A stretch of 45,564 nt of DNA, taken from Pirellula sp. GTDB lineage: Bacteria; Planctomycetota; Planctomycetia; Pirellulales; Pirellulaceae. The stretch spans positions 1-45,564 of the forward strand of contig JAJTEK010000054.1 in the NCBI GenBank assembly GCA_021299695.1, given 5' to 3'. The translations under genes were made by a program, and so were the position numbers. Below, piece by piece: positions 38,501 through 45,564 of the stretch (within the stretch, counting starts at the first letter, position 1; each line of letters opens with the position of its first letter). The notes under the pieces were generated by a model. That model did not search any database. It saw only the letters and a program-made list of their open reading frames with translations, and was not told the DNA's origin.

Positions 38501-41500
38501 AGCTTGCGCGGAGCACATCGAGGTTGCCTGGGAAGACAGGTTCGTAGTTCCGATTGGTGCTGGTCGGGAAGTTGATAAAGCCAGCGTCGAAGTTCATCAG
38601 AGTCGAGGGATCGGCATCGCCTGCTCGGGCCAGACCGAGCATCAGTCCGATGCTAGCCATAGCGGCCCGAGTGAAGTTCTCTCCGTAGTTGTCGTTCCAG
38701 GTGTTGTCGGCCGAGAAGACCGCTAGGCTGTTTTGGTAAGCAGGATCGATACGTACGCCCCAACCACCGCTGGCGGCGTTTTCGACCGTAAGCCCACCCG
38801 AGGGCAAGGCTGCCAGTGCACCGAGGGCCATGGTAAAGCCGCTGTCGGGTGTCTCAACGAATTGGACACCGACGTACTCCGACCAGAGCGAGAAGGCTTC
38901 TCGGACACGGGCCCGTTGTTTTTCCGTGATCGCATTGGATTGCGCTGTCCCGGCAACGGCACCATAGCCATCCTTGAAGTTGTAATAAATCGTTCGGATG
39001 CCTTGGAAGTTATCCCCGGTAAAGGCCGGGTTGATGTAGTTCTCGAAGGCTTCTGGAACACTGCGAGTGCCCGGGTCATTGTTCGCGCCGATGAGGTCCA
39101 ACGCGTGGACTTCCGGATCGATGCTCGAGGTCAGCAGCAAGCTCGTCAGGGGAACATCCTTCGATCCGATCGTTCCGAGGTTCGTCGATGTATCGAACGA
39201 GGAACCCAGGCCGACTAGGGAGATCGGCGAGTAATTAATCACGCGGTTGCCCACGACGGTACTGCCGTTGCTACCGGGTTCGAGAGTGACGGTCATCAGA
39301 GGCGAGGAGACCGTCGAGACGTTCATCGCATCGGCGATTTCGTTGGCCGTCACATCCGCACGGACCATGTCGACGACAATCACTCCGCCGACACTGGTGA
39401 CCGTTGGAGTACCACCTGAGAGGGAGTTGACGAACGAGATCTGCAATCCCGAGCCGTTCTCACCGAGGGTCTTGGCGGTAAACCGAAGCTTGACGGCTCC
39501 GTTGGTGTTCAGGTCCGAGATGGCCGTTGCAGCGGTTTCATTCCGCACTGGTGCAAACGGTGTGGTCTCACGGGTTCCGATCCGGAGTCGGAAGCTACTT
39601 GCAGGAATGAATGGGCCTGGGAGCAGATCGATATCCGAAGAGAACCGAAGCGTGGCGGTGTTGGCCGAGGCGTTGTACGTCACTCGCTCGGGCTTGAACG
39701 TGATATCGTCGGTATTTCGAACGGTGTTTGCCGTGTAGAGCAATTGATAGAAGTCAGGATTCTCAGCGCTGCCTACGGTGGGGTTGCCGAGCGCATCATT
39801 TTCGACGAAGAGTTTTTCGTTATCGAAGTAAACAACAATCGTGTCGCGGCGTTGTTCGAGAACCCCCGCGACATTGCGAACTACAGGTTGCGGAACCACT
39901 GCAGTGACCTTGGAACCAAGATCGATGCGGAATTCAAGTGTGTCTTGACGCGTGTTTGCATCGCGAGGAACGAAAAGATCGCCGGTGGAATTGCGAAGCC
40001 CGGTGATACCTCGGAGCGTGTCGTCAAATCCGTAGACTTCCAAGCGATAATTATCGTCGGGAAGGTTCTCGGCAAAGCGCAGGGTGACTTCGTTTTCGTT
40101 CGGACGATCCCCGATGATGACCGCACCTGGAACGATGATTACGTCATTGCTCCGGGCGAGCAAAATCGGCGAGTAACCTACAGGGTCGACCGTCCCTAGA
40201 ACCGTCGATGCAAAACCGCCATTGATCTTCGCCGAAAGCTTAGGTGCTACCGGAGAGGATGGGGAGTTGATCAGATCGACCAACTGCTGCGCGGTGATTG
40301 TCGAGCCGACACGGGAGTTGAGCACGAGGCTGATGGTGTTGCCCGTCAGGCTCAATTGCGGAGGAGCCCCGATCCCTAAATCAGCCCGGGCAACATCGAT
40401 CCGAAGCGAATCGGTCGCGTTGCGTGAGGTCAATTGAATATCGACCTTTCCGGTGGTCCCAAAGTCGCTCGAAACGCTCGGCAGACCGAACGATCCGTCG
40501 CTACCGGCACGCGTGACGCGAATACCGCTGACGGTCGCCGGATCGATGATCTGGGCGTCATCGAATCGGAATGTCAACTCGCGAGGAGAAACCGTTCGGA
40601 CCGAACCGTTTTCGATCAGCTCGCTATTGTTGGGTTGAACGCCGATCAAGATCGGGCCCGTGGAGGTCGTCGCGTCGGCTTCGACTCTGAGGCTATACAT
40701 CTGCGTTTCGCCAGCAGCGCCGGCCAAGACTCGCAGGAAGTAGGCTCCTGGGCTGAGGCTGGGGCTCTGCAAGATTTCAGGCAAACCGGCAGGGCTCGAA
40801 TTGGCTACCGCGACGACTTCGCCGCTGATGCGCTCGATCTGAAACGAAAGATTCCTATTGATCAGCGTATTGACCGTCGAGATCTGTCCACCCTGCGGAC
40901 CGACGTCGTACTGAAGACCTTCAGGGATCAGCGTAACTCGCTTGAGCTTGGCATTTCCGATCGTGAAGAGAAACACATCGGTGTCTTCGCTTCGGTCGAT
41001 CGAAAGGTTATTGAATTGGTTGACGCCGTTGCCCAAAAGACCGAGATTCGAAGCTTGGCTCGTCGCGTCGTTTTGCTCGTAGGTATCGCCGTAAAGCGTT
41101 TGGGTAGCGAGGATATCGTCGTGCTGTGGTCCGAAGTAAGCGAACGAGACAAATGGCTCCATCAGCTTGGTCTGATCGGTCGGTATCACGTGACCGAGCC
41201 CGATCCCGTGCCCGATCTCGTGAGAGAGCACGTTGATCAAACCACGGTTCTCGCCCGTAGCGCCATCGGAACTGAGCTGATAGAAATTGTCCGACGTATC
41301 GATGACCATGTCGCCATCGGTACCGTTGTTGCCACTACCCGTCGGGTAGAACGCAAAAGCAAGAATACCCGAATTGCCGTCGATCGTGTTGCCACCGACG
41401 CGCATGTCACCACGCACACCAATCACACCGCGCGATGCTGCACCGTAGGCCGCACCATCGTCGATCGGTTCGTAGATGAAGTTCAGACCTGAGAGACTCG

Positions 41501-42032
41501 CCCAGTTGTCATAAGTTCGACGGACCAGATTGAACCATGGCCTATTGACCAAAGGCCCAGGGGCAGAACCATAGATACCGTCCATGAACGAGATAAAGTT
41601 CGATGGAGCCAAGCCACCACCGACGGTGGTGACTTGCGTGCCATCGGGAACGATACTCCAGGAGACCGTAGCCGGATCGCCGTTATTGGGACTCGAACCC
41701 CCTACAGGGTTGATCCATCGGTTCCCAGAAAGATTGATGTTGCCCCCGCCGTTGGCGCCACCCGCACCCCCGAGAAGATTGGCACCGCCACCGCCGCCAC
41801 CACCGTTGGCACCACCTTGGTTCTGACCGCCGTCGCCAGAACCCAGGAGCCTGAGCTGATCGGTCATTCTTGCGAAGTACGCTGGATCGGTGCCTGCATC
41901 GAAGATGCCAGCAGCATCCATCACCTCCCGACGTTCCAGATGTTCGCATAGCAATGAGCGGAAGCTCAAGCGACGCGAAGACCTCTGCTGCGAAGGGTGA
42001 CGGTTCTTGGACCTGGATTCATCAATTCCCAT
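35439..42032 (-). CDS. giant surface protein B, N-terminal part with matrixin domain (frame-shifted)
   Basis: Starts at ATG 42032 (MGIDESRS) with an AAGG ribosome site 13 bases upstream. LERREVM is at residues 32-38, then a Gly/Asn-rich linker (about 70-100), then a matrixin-like zinc protease domain (about 105-300) with HEIGHGIGLGH at 271-281 and a Met-turn-like LMEPF at 290. A PPC-type domain follows (DTDVFLFTIG), then Ig-like segments collinear with A. A second protease-like domain has lost its zinc ligands (see 38625-38657). A PPC domain, beta-helix blocks and two Fn3-like 'GPYxLVA' units complete the part. Three copies of one roughly 100-residue module are inserted at sites where A has none. 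The frame turns to nonsense near 35545 and stops at 35439, although the homologous sequence continues in another frame. It is probably the secreted, promoter-proximal partner of A. Confidence 0.9.
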   Translation of the reverse strand: MGIDESRSKNRHPSQQRSSRRLSFRSLLCEHLERREVMDAAGIFDAGTDPAYFARMTDQLRLLGSGDGGQNQGGANGGGGGGGANLLGGAGGANGGGNINLSGNRWINPVGGSSPNNGDPATVSWSIVPDGTQVTTVGGGLAPSNFISFMDGIYGSAPGPLVNRPWFNLVRRTYDNWASLSGLNFIYEPIDDGAAYGAASRGVIGVRGDMRVGGNTIDGNSGILAFAFYPTGSGNNGTDGDMVIDTSDNFYQLSSDGATGENRGLINVLSHEIGHGIGLGHVIPTDQTKLMEPFVSFAYFGPQHDDILATQTLYGDTYEQNDATSQASNLGLLGNGVNQFNNLSIDRSEDTDVFLFTIGNAKLKRVTLIPEGLQYDVGPQGGQISTVNTLINRNLSFQIERISGEVVAVANSSPAGLPEILQSPSLSPGAYFLRVLAGAAGETQMYSLRVEADATTSTGPILIGVQPNNSELIENGSVRTVSPRELTFRFDDAQIIDPATVSGIRVTRAGSDGSFGLPSVSSDFGTTGKVDIQLTSRNATDSLRIDVARADLGIGAPPQLSLTGNTISLVLNSRVGSTITAQQLVDLINSPSSPVAPKLSAKINGGFASTVLGTVDPVGYSPILLARSNDVIIVPGAVIIGDRPNENEVTLRFAENLPDDNYRLEVYGFDDTLRGITGLRNSTGDLFVPRDANTRQDTLEFRIDLGSKVTAVVPQPVVRNVAGVLEQRRDTIVVYFDNEKLFVENDALGNPTVGSAENPDFYQLLYTANTVRNTDDITFKPERVTYNASANTATLRFSSDIDLLPGPFIPASSFRLRIGTRETTPFAPVRNETAATAISDLNTNGAVKLRFTAKTLGENGSGLQISFVNSLSGGTPTVTSVGGVIVVDMVRADVTANEIADAMNVSTVSSPLMTVTLEPGSNGSTVVGNRVINYSPISLVGLGSSFDTSTNLGTIGSKDVPLTSLLLTSSIDPEVHALDLIGANNDPGTRSVPEAFENYINPAFTGDNFQGIRTIYYNFKDGYGAVAGTAQSNAITEKQRARVREAFSLWSEYVGVQFVETPDSGFTMALGALAALPSGGLTVENAASGGWGVRIDPAYQNSLAVFSADNTWNDNYGENFTRAAMASIGLMLGLARAGDADPSTLMNFDAGFINFPTSTNRNYEPVFPGNLDVLRASYLHRPESSDIDLYRFDIDFGPNGQSRQGSLVVESLAERLENSSPLDTRLALYKQTQASAVSNMGAGGGIEVKFTAVKPGKQGNNLLVFVTRSNRGVGAQPIVNTFPNAISIDLNATVGSESTLDEFLRALDNDPSARSLVKVDLLKGDRTTRIGNRDITYSPIILTGGNVNLIAQNDDYFGKDSLIRMNLDSGVYFIGISSSGNDKYDASVPGTGTGGRTQGRYDLRVAFRAQTDGTDSLQDVDNGSSDLNVAFDGDGDGVPGGIYNFWFETRPVDRVMRFNSGGNAALDTRIVTITGANGTVRRFEFSLDPLVGIGNTAVIFNSNSTAADLANSLANAINSRTELGVTAVANGARITLRGERLVQLSNGLTAIDLSGKTIFVDKSAGPNADGSLTKPFNNISGIGVANAFSASVPGDIVRIVGNGGADGRLETVEDNFAYEVGFGVLAGSVLSDGSTMDVPKGVSVMVDAGTVFKMRRSRIGVGSSTLGVDRSGGALQVLGTPKLLDRSGNALRAADGSDISGSVFFTSWLDQSIGLDNYAPNTTPAPGDWGGLVFKRDLDRSVGRFDLEDEGVFRQYVNYADIRYGGSSSVVIDSVQQTVNSIQIADMRPTVTFNRITLGADSAMSATPDSFEETLFSDHRFQRKGSFTPDYDRVGPEIHDNLLINNSINGLFIKVSTLAGSELKQLTVPGRFNDTDIVHVISENIVVSGNPGGGLLDNTIAPSNLISLAPSLGGNLTPGDYQYKLTFVDKNGYETPPSEATPRLTLGGGQTAVRFIGLPGVSGEYVSRRLYRNDSVGGPYRLVAELDGTSTTYTDRGGLLSDPSDALATLLRDRPVVSSVGVNAIAGGTLPIGAFNYRVVMVDAMGRESLASNATGSATTTAAVGAIPANRSIRLTSLPGVQTGYAGRRIYRSSVGGVGPYTLVADLRDPAISSLVDNGTSLPGALSVETSGNVRPRFDASLVMDPGLIAKLEGSRIELGHSTQMLARSIPTTMVSTVRAMLANRTGAVSMPHQVQT
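37994..38309 (-). repeat. inserted module copy 3 in giant B
   Basis: About 105 residues from GGIEVKFTAVKPGKQG to YSPIILTGGN. It sits inside a PPC-type domain: the flanks ALYKQ and QNDDYFGKDSL align with TLLKRD and VNNNYISQDSL of giant A, where nothing intervenes. It shares the GNxL, IxIDLN and NYSPIxL signature positions with copies 1 and 2. Confidence 0.75.
38625..38657 (-). other. degenerate zinc site in second protease-like domain of giant B
   Basis: Residues 1126-1136 read ASIGLMLGLAR where giant A has HEIGHLLGLDH. The flanks AM before the site and the LMLGL core align without gaps. All three zinc His and the catalytic Glu are replaced (by A, L, R and S), so this domain cannot bind zinc in the usual way and is probably non-catalytic. 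Confidence 0.85.
39210..39503 (-). repeat. inserted module copy 2 in giant B
   Basis: About 98 residues from GAVKLRFTAKTLGENG to YSPISLVGLG, lying between an Ig-like segment ending in FRLRIGT and the following linker. Giant A passes from YRLRIGS to the linker directly. It shares with the other copies the order: VxLxFTA strand, GNxL/GSGL turn, strand ending in GGVIVVDM or similar, helix with DAxN, and VGNRxINYSPI. Confidence 0.75.
40150..40456 (-). repeat. inserted module copy 1 in giant B
   Basis: About 102 residues from GKVDIQLTSRNATDS to YSPILLARSN. It falls between VSSD and VIIVPG; in giant A the same flanks (VSSD and IIVTPE) are directly joined. All three copies end in the same 11-base stretch ATCGGCGAGTA as read on the plus strand. 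I do not know a family name. Similar strand-helix modules occur in phage tail and planctomycete giant proteins. Confidence 0.75.
41190..41222 (-). other. intact matrixin-like zinc site of giant B
   Basis: HEIGHGIGLGH (residues 271-281) fits HExxHxxGxxH exactly, with LMEPF ten residues on as a Met-turn. The preceding domain has ISFMDGIYG and PWFNLVRRTYDNWASLSGLNF segments. The site is N-terminal and upstream of the frameshift, so it would be made even from the interrupted gene. Confidence 0.9.
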
Positions 42033-42050
42033 TTGCGGTAAACCTTCATA

Positions 42051-42064
42051 CCAATTTGGATTGG
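42051..42064. promoter_or_regulatory. small dyad in the giant B leader
   Basis: CCAAT-TTGG-ATTGG, a perfect 5-bp arm dyad about 19-32 bases upstream of the giant B start codon and just upstream of the AAGG ribosome site. It could be an operator or a weak leader hairpin. It has no counterpart in the giant A leader. Confidence 0.3.
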
Positions 42065-42125
42065 CGGGTCACAACGGCAGGAAATCCGCCTTTGAAGCAG
42101 ATTCCCCACAGAACATTTGCGTTTG

Positions 42126-42153
42126 AGTATAATTTAGCGGACTTCGGATGCAA
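42126..42153 (-). promoter_or_regulatory. candidate sigma70-like promoter for the giant pair
   Basis: On the minus strand, TATACT (42126-42131) matches the -10 consensus at five of six positions. TTGCAT (42148-42153) is a poor -35 (three of six) with a 16-base spacer. Transcription would start near 42119, giving a leader of about 85 bases for giant B. Confidence 0.35.
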
Positions 42154-42394
42154 CTTTCGGCCCTCTAGACATTTACGACTCGAGCGTTTCGGCGCGCTGG
42201 TTCTAAATGTCCTAGAAGACTCCAAGGGTATTGGAAGCCATTTTCCCGAAATCCAACTCGGCAAAACTCTTTGCCAACATTGAATTCCTCGAAAAACTTC
42301 CTAGACCTACGGACACAACGGTCCTGAGGCCTGTAACGTGAATTTGGATGCCAGGATGTTCGAATAGTTCCCATTGGATCCCTGGAAAGGATTG

Positions 42395-42973
42395 ATGGTG
42401 AGGGCAAAATTGTTGAATTCTCCCTTTGTGATCCTCCATCATACCTCGCATTTTTCCAAAGAACGTGGGGACCATTGGGACTGGCTGATCCGATTTCCAG
42501 AGAATTTCCTATCAGAATTAGCGCCTCGGATGCAAGCCAAGCATGATGAGCAATCCCCCAGTTTACTCTCTTTTGCTAGCGAAATTGATCCGAGAGACTG
42601 GACCTGCGCGACCCAATTTTGGAGATTAGCCCCCCACCGGCTGAAGTATTTGGACTACCAGGGTGAGGTCTCCGGCGGACGCGGGTTTGTCAAACGCGTT
42701 GCATCAGGAGAGTTGCAATGGACTTTTTTGAGCGATTTTGAACTCAAGTTCCGCTTGTTCCGATTGGGTTGGTTAGAGGATAGCCAACCGAGGCCCAACT
42801 CCTGGTTTGCCCAGTTGTCAAGCGATGCATCAGCCCTCGGGCCCTCGGTGGGGACTTCCATCGATTCCTCGATCGGACAATACTCTCTGAAATTGGACCC
42901 GGCCCGGACACCTGACCCTGCGCCCTGGAACTCCCGAGCGTCGGACACAGGCCCATTTTGGCGACTCTCCTGA
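42395..42973 (+). CDS. LigD-type phosphoesterase-domain-like protein
   Basis: A 192-residue protein resembling the 3'-phosphoesterase (PE) domain found at the N-terminus of bacterial LigD. Visible matches are SPFVILHH (10-16), DHWDWLI (26-32), which stands for the LHYDFRLE motif, and APHRLKYLDYQGEVSGGRGF (79-98), which stands for the 'DHPLDYADFEG..GEYGAG' motif. The putative metal ligands H27, D29 and H81, plus H15 or H16, are present, but the Arg of HYDFR is replaced by Leu. No ligase or polymerase domain is attached. I start at ATG 42395, preceded by AAAGGA; the in-frame TTG at 42374 is less likely. mutS follows after 51 bp on the same strand, so a shared transcript is plausible. A role in DNA end processing is inferred from the domain and context. 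Confidence 0.6.
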   Translation: MVRAKLLNSPFVILHHTSHFSKERGDHWDWLIRFPENFLSELAPRMQAKHDEQSPSLLSFASEIDPRDWTCATQFWRLAPHRLKYLDYQGEVSGGRGFVKRVASGELQWTFLSDFELKFRLFRLGWLEDSQPRPNSWFAQLSSDASALGPSVGTSIDSSIGQYSLKLDPARTPDPAPWNSRASDTGPFWRLS

Positions 42974-43024
42974 CGCATTAGTTATCTTGATTTTACTGGA
43001 TCTCCAGAGGATATACCGCAACGC

Positions 43025-45564
43025 ATGACCCTCTCGCCGATGATGAAGCAGTATGAGGAGGCCAAGGCGGCCAGTGGCGAAGCGATCCTGCTGTTTCGCA
43101 TGGGAGATTTTTACGAGCTTTTTCATGAGGATGCCAAGACGGCCGCCAGGGTCCTTGGACTGACCCTCACGAGCCGCGACAAGGGGGAGAACCCGATCCC
43201 GATGGCTGGTTTCCCGCACCATCAGCTCGAGGGGTATTTGGCGAGGCTCGTTCGGCAAGGATTTCGGGTGGCCGTCTGCGAGCAGGTCGAGGATCCGTCG
43301 GTGGCCAAGGGTTTGGTCCGTCGAGAGGTTCAGCGGATCGTCACGGCCGGTACTCTGACCGACGACGCGCTGCTCGATCCATCGACGAGCAATCTCTTGC
43401 TCTGCGTGTATTCACCCAAGCCTGGGCTAGCCTCTAGCGATGCGTTGGTCGGACTGGCATGGGTGGAGCTCTCGACGGGTCGATTCGAAGCGGCTTGCTA
43501 TCGCGCCTCTCAGTTATCGGATCAGATCTCACGGCTCGAGCCGGCTGAGGTTTTGATTCGCGAGGATGATTCGGCCCTGGGATCGAACGCTTCGGAACGA
43601 TGGTCCCTTTCGCGTCGGCCGGTCTGGCAGTTTGGGGTCGACGAGGCCAAGCGGGTCTTGCACGAGCACTTTGATGTGCTTGACCTAAGCGGCATGGGTT
43701 GGGAGTCGACTCCGGAGGATCGCATTGCGATCAGCGCTGCGGGAGCTGCGGTAGCGTATCTTCGCGAAACGCAAAAGTCGCCGATGGACCACATTCAGCA
43801 ATTGCTTCCGGCGAGGCTTTTTCAATGCATGGAGATCGACGCCTCGACGCGTCGTTCGCTCGAGTTGACTCAGACGATTCGGACTGCCTCACGCGAAGGT
43901 TCTTTGCTCGAAGTGATCGATCAGACCCAGACAGCCATGGGTGCACGGCGACTGGGCCAATGGCTTCAGTCCCCCTTGATCGACATCGAGCAGATTCGCG
44001 AGCGTCTAGGGATGGTCGATTGCTTGGTCGGCAACACCAAGCTTCGAAACGCCTTGCGCGAGGCACTTGGCGATGTGTACGATTTGGAACGACTGCTGGC
44101 TCGCGTAGCCACGGGGCGATGCAGCCCGAGGGATTTGCAGCAGGTGGGCCGTTCGCTTCTGCAAATCCCCAGAATCCAAGCGATCGTCGGCGAGCTTGAT
44201 GTCCCTAGAGCCGTTGCATTGCGCAATTCTCTGGACCCCTGCGATGGGCTCTGTTCAAGGCTGCGATTGGCTCTACAAGACGAGTGTCCGTTGGTCTCCA
44301 AGGCCGGTGGATTCATTCGACCCGGCTATGATGCTAGGCTCGATGAATTTCGTGGATTGGCGTCAGGAGGTAAGGAATGGATTGCGCGTTACCAGGCCGA
44401 TCAAGCCCAAGCGACGGGGATCACGAGTCTGAAGGTCGGGTACACCTCGGTCTTTGGTTATTACATAGAGATCACCAATACCAACCGGGATCGAATCCCA
44501 CCGAATTATGTTCGGAAACAAACGCTCAAGAACTGCGAGCGGTACATCACTCCAGAGCTCAAGGAGTACGAGGAGAAGGTCTTGACGGCCGACGACTCGG
44601 GCAAGCAACTCGAGTACGAATTGTTTTTGGAATTGCGTGAGACGGTCCACCGAGCGACCAAGCAACTTCAGGGAAACGCGTCGGCTCTGGCCGAGCTCGA
44701 TTGCCTTGCTTCGCTAGCGGAGTTGGCCGTCAAAAACAGTTACGTTTGTCCGACGATCACCCAGGAGCCGATCCTAGAGATCTACGAAGGCCGTCATCCG
44801 GTGCTCGATAGCATCATGGCCAAGGGTAAGTTCGTGCCCAACGACTGCATGATTGGGTCCGAGCATGGGCGTATTCAATTGATCACTGGTCCGAACATGG
44901 CGGGCAAGAGCACTTACATTCGTCAATGTGCGACCATTCTAGTTCTGGCACAGATAGGGAGTTTCGTACCGGCTCGCAAAGCGACCATCGGGATTGCCGA
45001 CAAGCTCTTTGCGAGGGTCGGGGCCAGCGACGAATTGTCCAAGGGTCAAAGCACGTTCATGGTCGAGATGGTCGAGACGGCTCGGATCCTCAATACCGCC
45101 ACCGAGCGCTCGCTGGTGATTCTCGACGAGATCGGTCGCGGGACGAGCACCTACGATGGCTTGAGCCTTGCTTGGGCGATCGTCGAGCAACTGCACGATC
45201 GCAATGGGTCGCGGACTCTCTTTGCGACCCACTACCATGAGCTCATCGAGCTGCAAAGGTCGTTGTCGAGCGTTCGGAATTGGAACGTATCGGTCAAGGA
45301 GTGGGATGATCAAGTCGTATTCCTGCACCGGATTGTTCCTGGCGGGGCCGACAAGAGCTATGGGATCCATGTCGCAAGGCTTGCGGGGATACCAAGAGGG
45401 GTCAACGAAAGGGCTAAGGAGATCTTGAGTCAACTCGAAGCCAATCAACTCAATCGCTACGGGCAGAGCAAAATCGCTCCGCCAGCGAAAAAGTCTGGTG
45501 CGATTCAACTGACGCTTTTTCAATGGCAGGAAAACGAAATCGTCGACGAGATCAAATCGCTCGA
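43025..45564 (+). CDS. mutS: DNA mismatch repair protein MutS (3' end outside window)
   Basis: The ATPase that recognises base mismatches and small loops and starts methyl-independent or MutL-dependent repair. 846 residues are visible, close to the usual family length of about 850-900, so only a few codons are missing. Residues 27-33 read GDFYELF, with Phe29 and Glu31 forming the Phe-x-Glu mismatch-reading motif. Connector, lever and clamp domains follow in normal order. The Walker A is GPNMAGKST at 622-630, the Walker B is LVILDEIGRG with D701 and E702, and the FATHYHEL switch comes after it. QLTLF at 828-832 is the beta-clamp-binding motif. ATG 43025 gives the typical MTLSPMMKQYEEAK start, although the nearest ribosome site (AGAGGA) is somewhat far upstream. 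No lesion is seen. Confidence 0.98.
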   Translation, partial: MTLSPMMKQYEEAKAASGEAILLFRMGDFYELFHEDAKTAARVLGLTLTSRDKGENPIPMAGFPHHQLEGYLARLVRQGFRVAVCEQVEDPSVAKGLVRREVQRIVTAGTLTDDALLDPSTSNLLLCVYSPKPGLASSDALVGLAWVELSTGRFEAACYRASQLSDQISRLEPAEVLIREDDSALGSNASERWSLSRRPVWQFGVDEAKRVLHEHFDVLDLSGMGWESTPEDRIAISAAGAAVAYLRETQKSPMDHIQQLLPARLFQCMEIDASTRRSLELTQTIRTASREGSLLEVIDQTQTAMGARRLGQWLQSPLIDIEQIRERLGMVDCLVGNTKLRNALREALGDVYDLERLLARVATGRCSPRDLQQVGRSLLQIPRIQAIVGELDVPRAVALRNSLDPCDGLCSRLRLALQDECPLVSKAGGFIRPGYDARLDEFRGLASGGKEWIARYQADQAQATGITSLKVGYTSVFGYYIEITNTNRDRIPPNYVRKQTLKNCERYITPELKEYEEKVLTADDSGKQLEYELFLELRETVHRATKQLQGNASALAELDCLASLAELAVKNSYVCPTITQEPILEIYEGRHPVLDSIMAKGKFVPNDCMIGSEHGRIQLITGPNMAGKSTYIRQCATILVLAQIGSFVPARKATIGIADKLFARVGASDELSKGQSTFMVEMVETARILNTATERSLVILDEIGRGTSTYDGLSLAWAIVEQLHDRNGSRTLFATHYHELIELQRSLSSVRNWNVSVKEWDDQVVFLHRIVPGGADKSYGIHVARLAGIPRGVNERAKEILSQLEANQLNRYGQSKIAPPAKKSGAIQLTLFQWQENEIVDEIKSL

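Larger units (their letters stand above)
42033..42394. promoter_or_regulatory. divergent region between giant B and the LigD-like gene
   Basis: A 362-bp intergenic stretch that should hold promoters for the giant pair (minus) and the repair-type genes (plus). On the minus strand I see one -10-like box and a dyad near the start codon, listed separately. For the plus strand I could not choose boxes. Short open frames here look spurious. Confidence 0.5.

Noticed and set aside
43699-45523. Open frames in other frames and on the minus strand within mutS
   Set aside because: They overlap well-conserved MutS motifs read in the plus frame from 43025 and have no features of their own.

Overview
The window looks like a chromosomal segment from a planctomycete, most likely of the Pirellulaceae type. 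The pointers are two giant, tandem, extracellular-type genes whose products start with a short basic region and a LERREVM motif (similar to the LEPR-XLL-like N-terminus of planctomycete giant proteins), carry GEVED and 'DYGDA' modules and tandem cadherin-like repeats, and end in a dockerin pair. The placement is inferred from gene content; no rRNA or tRNA gene was seen.

Layout: (i) 1-3448, minus strand: a B3/B4-domain (PheRS beta editing-domain-like) protein followed by a large membrane-anchored coiled-coil protein that runs off the left edge. (ii) 3449-4150: a gene-free repeat island with two roughly 200-bp direct copies containing hairpins, the first closed by a long inverted repeat. (iii) 4151-4537, minus: a small three-helix membrane protein, divergent from (iv) 4882-6141, plus: a CPA2-family cation/proton antiporter with an Asp-Asp motif. 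(v) 6142-6282: a small hairpin element related to the repeat island. (vi) 6283-42032, minus: two co-directional giant paralogs occupying about 36 kb. The promoter-proximal gene 'B' (42032 to 24904, about 5,700 codons) is followed after 109 bp by gene 'A' (24794 to 6283, about 6,170 codons). (vii) 42033-42394: divergent regulatory region. (viii) 42395-45564, plus: a LigD-type phosphoesterase-domain-like protein and mutS, which runs off the right edge.

The two giants are collinear paralogs: LERREVM motif, Ig-like segments, metalloprotease-like domain, PPC-type domains, beta-helix blocks, 'DG-x-F' modules, DYGDA/GEVED, cadherin-like repeats, two dockerin repeats. Their differences are informative. 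B has an extra intact matrixin-like zinc site near its N-terminus, while its counterpart of A's protease domain has lost every zinc ligand and the catalytic Glu. B also carries three copies of one roughly 100-residue module at sites where A has none. A instead has a unique insert of about 1.8 kb and a much longer repeat array.

Each giant reading frame is broken once (A near 23390-23415, B near 35535-35574), and both breaks are net changes equal to a deletion of 1 base modulo 3. In B about 23 residues also seem to be missing. Whether these are sequencing or assembly errors or real decay cannot be decided from this sequence alone. Almost all plus-strand open frames opposite the giants are shadows.
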